A stretch of DNA of 64,000 bases, from contig JAYWVB010000011.1 of the NCBI GenBank assembly GCA_039881045.1, positions 372,001 to 436,000 on the forward strand, written 5' to 3'. Every line of letters starts with the position of its first letter. Position 1 is the first letter of the stretch. This stretch comes from Chaetomium olivaceum. Lineage: Eukaryota; Ascomycota; Sordariomycetes; Sordariales; Chaetomiaceae. Below are positions 57,150 to 64,000 of the stretch, one piece after another. The notes beneath the pieces were generated by a model that saw only the letters and a program-made list of their open reading frames with translations, was not told where the DNA came from and ran no database searches. The position numbers and the translations under genes were made by a program.

Positions 57150-60100
57150 GACGATAGCGAGGGTGGTGGTCTGACTGTCTGGTGGTGGTGAGTCTAGGAC
57201 AGGAGAACACGGGAGAGATAAAGTCTTTACTTATACTTCATGGTCGCCGTAGGGGACGTGACATCCGCAGCCCGACGCAAAGGAAACGCCTGATCCTTGC
57301 ATGACGCCTTCTCTTCGCGTGGGAATCCATTTCCCATGCAGGTCCTCCAGCAGCAGCCTTTCTGAGCCTGTTAATCTCCTATTATGAGAGGTCAGTTACG
57401 CGGGCTAATGTTGACGGTTTAGGAAGGCATAGGTAGAGTCACCCAGGCACCGAAAAAGGGCAAATAGAAAGGGGGTTGGCGGAGGGAATTGCTGTACCAC
57501 ACGACACAGCCTAGGTGACACGCGAGCGTAAGAATTGAGATGCGAGCTGATGTTGATCGAGTTGATGTTGACGGAGGTCACCGAGCCACCAAGTGCCGCT
57601 GACAACGCAACCTTTCTTTAGGAACAGAAGAAAAGAAGGGTTACTCAACAAGGCGCAAGTTTAATAGTCAGGGAGGTTTGACTGGTTTCATAATCGGACC
57701 TGAACGAGGCGACATGCACGCTTGTTTCCTTGGGGAAGCACAAGCTGCGCACTGCTTGTGCAACGCGAAAGATCAACATGGAACCGATCCCGTGGAGACT
57801 TTCCACCAAAATCAATAAGCCATTCCACATGGCGCAATCTATTCAGCCGAGCCTCTGAATTGCTGACATGAAGTACATGTAGTAACCCCCAATACTGAAT
57901 CACGGAAGCTGTACCCGGACCTGGCGGGTGGACAAAACCACGGCGAAAGGCAACTGACTAAGGTAGGTATTAAGGAGCTGCGACACGGAATTTCGTAATG
58001 CATCCCCAACATTTCAAGTTTTCATTCACCGGAGATGGGTGTTGGGGGCCATCGACATGTCTACCAAATTCGGGGACTTTGTGTTTCGCAGTGTTGGGTG
58101 GCTCACATTCTTCTTTTCCTCATTGGTATATCAAATATGTTGTGTGTGTGTGGGGAACAGCGCATAAACGAGTCCTCGGGACCACACCACAGCCCGCCGC
58201 AGGTAAGCACACATGTGCGCGAAGAAAGCGGGATTGTTACCGACTGAGAGGGGAGAGCACCCGCATGGGAGCCTGTGCCTGCACGGTCCGTCTGGATCGG
58301 CGCAACAATGCGGGCTGACTCTCTATAGGAGAACAGCATACTTTCGACGATGATATATCCGGTCTTATCCAGTCGAACATATATACACATACACACATAT
58401 ATCTTTTGCGTCTCCTATTGCTTTGTGCCAACAACTCCATTGTGAATGTTGTCCACAATATTGTCGGTCTGGATCATTCTCCTTCGGCGTTGTTTCTTAT
58501 TTGATGCACCATGCCAACGACTCAGCCGCTGCAAGCGGCCTGAACAGTCCCGATGTGAACGCCACAAAGCGGAACGATGGCGGCCCATGACCAACAGACT
58601 CAGCCAGGCCCAGCCGGTGCCGTTTATCCACAAGCAAATACCGTCCCTGAGAACGCCACTGCGCCTGTCCAACCCTGGGACCTGTCCACACGTAGCTGCC
58701 AAGGCTGACAGATCCTCCTTGTGCCTGGCGAACGAACCTCTAGCCGCTGCAACAAGCAACCTTCATCTTCTCATTTCGGTAAAGTCCGCACGGCTTCCCC
58801 TCTCTATGCTGCTAAGTATCTATAAGTGGGCGTCGGTAAACTTGGTCCCCGCAGACAAATATTGAGCTTACTGCTGCTGCCGGTGAGTTCTCCGAGGAGA
58901 GTGGGGGCTGCAGGATCGCAGCATACATGAGGTACCTACCTACCTTACGCCACAGGCATGCCGTCGCCGTCAGTCCAGAAGAAGCCATGGATATTCAGGT
59001 CCCTACTACGGTACCACGTGGGCAAAGGGCAGATCAAGACAAAGAAGCTCATGACGCCTATCGGGCTGTTACCTAAACTCGCCACCAAAACCGCGCAACC
59101 TTTTCGGATTTGATTTGCTTGCCGCTCTTGTGTGGCAGCCTACACCGGACTATTTAGTATCACAAGAACAGGGCGCCGCAAAACCGCAGAAGATGGTCAC
59201 AGGACTCAACTAGCAGATGGGTGGCATGCACAACACCCATACCGTGATGGATATGGCAGTCGCACATCTCGAACAGCCCAAGCTACTTATGTATGTATTG
59301 GACGAGCAGCGTGCCACGGCCAACGCCTTTTTGCTCGGTCCTTAGGACGAGGGGGAAAATGAACAGAGCAGATCCCCGTTCGATATGGTTGTCGAGTTTG
59401 GCCTCCACCAGCTAACCGGTAAAGGGTCCTGTTTTATCCGAGTCCTTCTCGGACATCCATGGTGACCTGCGGGCACAAGATCCCCGTCACCTCCTTCCAC
59501 TAGCGCCCCTTAACATGATTTAGAGCTTTGGTACTTTGGAGGAAATGAAGAAGAAGAACAAGCGACTGAGGGGAAGTACTTTGGGCATGCATCGATGAAC
59601 AACTTAATCAAAGACAAACACACCATGATATGATAAATGGTAGTGAATTTAGATCAAGACATGGTCATGAAAACGCTGCATTCAACGCCGTTGCAAAAAC
59701 CAGTGTTCACCAACAGGTACCTCTGTAGGTACTGTAAGTAAGGTACCTGAGTCTTGCTGTGGCGAAGTAATCCTCCACTCCTCCAGTTGCCATCAGCAAT
59801 CCACCATCCTCTGAACTGCAGGCGAGGTCTTGGCGACTGCTTGGCCCCTTCCCCTCGTGCCGACGACTTTCGGTCCCAGCACCGCCAGTGAGAAGCAATC
59901 TGAGTCAGCCGTTCTCCAATGCTTTAATTTTCCAGCTTTTTTACAGTTGTTGCTGCACTTAAGCGAGTTCATCGACTAGAGGTTTCCCCAAGTTAAAAGC
60001 GGAACCTTCTTCCTACCTCCAACAAATCAGGCTTGCGGTCCTCCCGAACATCAAAAGTCCCCGGGATGGGTGCCACAACTCCTTCCTATCTAAATACTGA

Positions 60101-60876
60101 TTAGCGTGTCCTAGGGGTACTTTCACGAGCAGGACGGCTGGTTTCGACCCTCACCCGCCTCGCCGCTCCAGACTAGGCACTTGAATGATTCAATTATGAA
60201 TTTGTACGGCCGAGCGTGACCTGCGATTCGCGCGGATCGTATGGGGCTGTCGGAGACAAAAAGATCCGTTTCAGTCGTAGGCCGACATTGTACAGGACAA
60301 ATACTGGCAATGGATCCCGCCCACCGACATGCGTCCCAGTCCCGTCTCTCGGTGGCAACTGCACTGCTACTTTGAAACCGGCTCGGTCTGGCCAAAAAAA
60401 GAGGTACATACCTTAAATTGTCCTTGCGCTTGGAAGAATGGAACCGATGCCTCTTCACTCTCGCTTTTTCAAAAACAAACTTTTATAGTGCTAAAAGAAA
60501 GCTTCAGAGGGCTTGAAATGATGCTTAATAGTAAGCCGTTGTTATGCACTTGCAATCAACAAAATCGAGTGCGATTGACCGAGGTCTGGTCGTTGGCGTT
60601 TTGTGCGTCCCTGTTTTCTTTTTGGCCAGAGCGAGACCGGGTCGCGGAGGCGGAACCAAGAGGGTTTTCTCCAAGCGGAGAGTCGGGCCGGGGGGTTCTC
60701 CTGTGTAGCCTCGGTTGGGGAGGGGTCGACATCGACTCACGGAGCCCAAAAAGAAAACATCGCTGGTACCGATATCTAAGTGGGCAAAATCGGGGTATCA
60801 CATCTTTACATTGTCCCCAGTCCTCGCACCCACTAAGCTGGTCGCGGACCCCTTGGCGTCCTCAATCGCCCAACAA
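57150..60876. other. 3.7 kb gene-poor stretch
   Basis: Upstream region of the oxidase gene, then DNA with only short, domain-free frames. A (CA)n/(TA)n patch is at 58379-58402. No RNA gene or transposon was recognised. Confidence 0.5.
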
Positions 60877-61720
60877 ATGCTGTTCAACAAACTGGCCCCC
60901 TCCTTGGCGTCTTCCTCAGCGCGGCGCCCGCCGTCCTGGCTGACAATCCCATTATCCAAACCCTCTACTCCACGGACCCGGCGCCGTACGTATGGAACGA
61001 CACGGCATGGCTCTTCACGGGCCACGATGAGCCCAACTCAGGCTGGTCTACTATGGAAGACTGGCGGCTATTCTCATCCACCGACATGGTCAACTGGCGC
61101 GGCTGGGGCAAGATGATAGGCGTAGAAACATTCAGCTGGGCGAGCGCCGACGCCTGGGCGGCCAGCTGATTGAGCGCAACGGCAAGTTCTACTACTAAGT
61201 GCCCATCACGCACAAGGATTCATCAACGGGTATCAGGGTTGGCGTCAGCGATGGCATCGCGGGCCCATACAAAAACGCCATCGGCGAGGCTCCCGTTGCC
61301 AATAGCACCAACGACGACGGCCAGGCCTACCTCTCCTGGGACAACCCCAACCCTTTACTACATCAAGCTCAACAAAGCCATGATCTCCTACAGCGGCGAG
61401 ATCAACACCGTCGACCTCTCCTCCTTCGAGGGTGACTTCGAAGAAGCCCCCGGCTCTACGGGCGGGTCGTACTTCTTCTACCACAACGGCGCGCCGCGCC
61501 CTGCCTGGTGGTGGTGGCTGCACGCGCTCAGTGGCGGTTAAAAAGTTTGAGTCTGGTAGCGATGGGAGCATCCCCGCGATTGGATATGACGGAGGAGCTG
61601 ATGTGTGGAAGACTATCTCGTGTCCGTTGCCAGGCAGCGCGACGGGGCAGCAGGATCTGGTTTTTAACTTTGTGGGCGGCGGAGACCAGGATTTGTTTAA
61701 CTTTAACTAGTGGCAGTTTG
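60877..61720 (+). pseudogene. Glycoside hydrolase family 43 + CBM6 pseudogene
   Basis: The start at 60877 gives MLFNKLAPS. The signal peptide continues one base out of frame as LGVFLSAAPAVLADNP, then DPAPYVWNDTAWLFTGHDEPN, the start of a GH43 five-bladed propeller with its catalytic Asp. WASADAWAA breaks near 61160 by one base (QLIERNGKFYY follows). A TAA at 61196-61198 replaces a Tyr codon before VPITHKD. After FEGDFEEAP the sequence jumps to GSYFFYHNGA, so the middle of the propeller is deleted. It ends with CBM6-like CPLPGSATGQQDLVFNF and a TAG in place of a Tyr codon (FNFN*WQF). An active relative would cut arabinose or xylose from plant hemicellulose. Confidence 0.85.
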
Positions 61721-62459
61721 AAAGAAAGTGATCTTGATTACCTAGGGTTGGGGGCTTGGCAAGGAGGTCGAATCAAGGGGGTTAGTTAGAAAGGAGTCAT
61801 GTTACTCATGTATCGAGGCTGCCCAATCTGCGCGAGCATGTCTAGGAATATCCCCATCTGATCGCAACGGCATATGTCTACTCGACCTACCCACCTACCA
61901 TATAGTGTATTGATGTACATGATGATGTTGTGGTAATAAACCCCAACTGTGAGTACGTATGTATGTAAATACGCAATAGAGACATGTCGCATTTCAGGCT
62001 GCCAATGTACCAATTGGAGAGACGTGTAGTTAATATAGGTAGACGCCCAGTGTCTTGTTGGTCGATCAGGAGAAATCATGTGCCAGTATTGGCGATGCTG
62101 TAGCGGTGTAAGTTGAGTGGCTCACGTGGAGTGGGCGCAGTTGTGTTTTCTGCCTAAAGCTACCGGAGGTACCGGAGGTGGTAATGTGCCTACCTACCTA
62201 GGTAACTAAGCCCCCTCAAACCTGATTTCATTCCCCAATGTTACTCTCTCATTCCTTTCCATTTCTGCACGCCCCAACTTCTTCCTACTCAGTTTCTCTA
62301 CAAACACGAACCTCATGTCTATTTTCACTCCTGCCGGGCGCGTGTCACATGCCGTTAATACGAACTCACCGACGGCCAGCAGGGAGCCCTAATTAATTTC
62401 ATCCTGGTCGATGATCCTGACCCATCCGGCTCTCCTTTACCCATGCTTGCTAATCTTCA
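61721..62459. other. Intergenic, no gene seen
   Basis: Between the GH43 and NmrA-like pseudogenes. Short CCTACCTACC-type repeats occur near 62190. Confidence 0.45.
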
Positions 62460-62720
62460 CAACGTCGTGAGACTCCGGTGGCCACGGCGGCGTTGGCTAG
62501 GGCTCTGCTCTGGCGCAGCGCGCGCTCTTTGACTTGCTCGTCGTAGACGGTCTCGGTGGTCGCGAAGACGTACTGGCGCCGGCCAAGGCGGCCTTCAGTG
62601 ATGCTAGGTCGTCTAGCTAAGCATAGACTATCTCAGCATCCTTGGCACGGAGAGCGTCCGCTGCTGGTTTGGTGTGATGTGTCAGACCTTGTAACGGTTC
62701 GACAGCACTAGGGTCTATAT
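62460..62720 (-). pseudogene. NmrA-like NAD(P)-binding protein fragment
   Basis: On the - strand, stretches of an NmrA-type Rossmann protein can be read across frame changes: NRYKV, a TGA where Arg (CGA) is expected, then HTKPAADALRAKDAEIVYA, a TAG, LDDLASLKAALAG, a shift, then QYVFATTETVYDEQVKERALRQSRALANAAVATGVS. These are the beta-2 to alpha-4 elements of the fold. The nucleotide-binding N-terminus and the C-terminal half are missing or unreadable. NmrA-like proteins are redox sensors or reductases. The CGA-to-TGA change fits C-to-T mutation. Confidence 0.6.
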
Positions 62721-64000
62721 GCCTTTTTGAGGTCAGGCACACCGCCGGAGATGCACTTGTTGATCAGGCCTAGCTCCGAAACAAAGACGATGGACTCGTC
62801 AGCTTTAAAGACCGTAAATTCCGAATGCTTCTCCTGTCTGGATGAGTCTGCATTGATGTGGCGTCGTCGCTCCAGAAGTAACGTGGGGGCAGAGCTTGGC
62901 TGGTGCTGACTCCTTACCCCTGTTTAGTTAGTCGAAGCTTGTTAAGACTCGCAAAAGCTTGTTTTGATGACATAGATGACGGAATCAGCGGTCATCGCAC
63001 CCTGCCCGGAGCGACATTTTGGAGCTTGTTCCGCAAGATGGTGACTCCCATGGAGACATCTGTGGTGGGTTGGCGGCCCAACTGTAGGTCGAATCTCAAC
63101 CTCAGCTGCAGGGCAAGTATAGGGGAATATTGGCCCACAGCACGTCTAATCGCCGGCTCCTAGTCTATCGCGGCATGACTTGCGTTGGACAGGTTGGTGG
63201 GCTTTATGTCCTTGGGAATTGCAAACCGGTGTCAATAAAAGGGGAATCGAGAGGCGGTTGAGGGCTAACAAGAGGCCTAGAAGTATTCAACTTCCATTTT
63301 ACGAGCACAACAAAGTATTTCGACAAACTTCTCGGTCAAGCTAGGTATCAAAAAGCAGAAGAGATTCCCGGAGAAAACAGTCCAAAAGAGCATTCATACC
63401 CCAACCTCAAACCCCGAGGTCAACAATGGCCGTTTTACCGCCATCACCACCATCTCCAACCCCATCCACCCCCTTCATCAGCAAGGCCAATACGAACCCA
63501 ATGGAAAGCTGTCTCAACCTTCTAACCAAGCACACATATCGATATCAAGTCTCCCAACAGACTCCTGAGATAGACGACGCCACTGCCTTCATCTACTTTG
63601 GCAAAGACAACGCCCCCGTCCACCTGCCCTTCCTCCCAACCGTTGACCGAGCCCAAAATGCCAACTACTTTCACTAGATAGTAGAAGTGGACGGTATGTA
63701 TAGGCGAGGCGACATTTCCACCATGACTTGGGTATTTAGCAACGGGTCTCTGTGCGGAACCACGGAGTACCCGGATATGTTGGCAAATATAGGACCTGTC
63801 AACTCCCAACGAGAACATGGTCCTCATGTCTTACATACCGGCAATTGAGAGTCAATAGCGCCTTGTTCGCACGTGGTGTCGCCTAAATCGACAATCGCAA
63901 ATTCACACGCGGGCAAGGCAATATTTAGGAATCTCCTCCGAGTATGATGGGAGGCTGGCTTGATTCGGTTGGGCTCAGCAAAGAGCCTAGGTTAGTATAA
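62721..64000. other. Right end of window, no firmly supported gene
   Basis: An 83-codon frame at 63426-63677 (+) starts MAVLPPSPPSPTPSTPFISK and ends at a TAG. It has no signal peptide or known domain and may be a fragment. The rest is without recognisable coding. Confidence 0.4.

Noticed and set aside
1..64000. tRNA, rRNA or biosynthetic gene cluster
   Set aside because: No cloverleaf-like tRNA or rRNA sequence was noticed. The single DUF1772-like and FAD-oxidase genes are over 50 kb apart and lack any backbone enzyme, so a secondary-metabolite cluster is not supported.

Overview
The window is a piece of nuclear genome from a filamentous ascomycete, most likely a Sordariomycete. The support is GC-rich coding DNA cut by many 44-99 nt introns with GTxxGT/AG borders and CTNAC branch sites, fungal-only protein families, and islands of decayed transposons that are richer in A+T. 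About a dozen host genes sit in three blocks, separated by one large transposon nest and several gene-poor stretches.

0-9 kb holds the 3' end of a guanine deaminase gene, a MARVEL-type membrane protein, a DUF1772-like membrane protein and a long multi-exon fungal membrane protein of unknown function. 9-12 kb is A+T-rich and gene-poor. 11.9-27.6 kb is the transposon nest. It has an intact pogo/Fot1-type DNA transposon with perfect 40-bp inverted repeats. Next is a LINE on the + strand interrupted by a solo LTR and by a complete copia element, and the copia element is itself interrupted by a solo LTR of a second family. Last is another LINE on the - strand, lying tail-to-tail with the first across a (TAA)n palindrome. 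Exact 5-bp target duplications fix the order of most insertions.

28-45 kb is a normal gene block: a small multi-pass membrane protein, a 16-cysteine secreted protein, a decayed repeat gene, the replication clamp-loader subunit Ctf18, a SulP/STAS sulfate permease and a Pho4/NUC-1-like bHLH regulator. 46.6-51.5 kb is a ten-exon SNF2/RING helicase gene whose last exon has taken a solo LTR. The insertion replaces roughly the last 64 residues with nine LTR-encoded ones. 52.5-55 kb is a second transposon patch, with a pogo remnant, two more solo LTRs of the same family and a MITE-like repeat also found at 27.8 kb. 55.5-57.1 kb is a secreted bicovalent-flavin oxidase. The last 7 kb is sparse and holds two plain pseudogenes, a GH43/CBM6 arabinoxylan hydrolase and an NmrA-like oxidoreductase.

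The host genes form no evident pathway or cluster. Ctf18 and the SNF2/RING protein both act on DNA but are unlinked in layout. The most unusual material is the nest itself, an LTR family that keeps one core-promoter/R/U5 block while changing everything upstream of it, and that family's insertion into a DNA-repair-type gene. Three host genes carry single-base changes in G/C runs. These may be real lesions or assembly errors.
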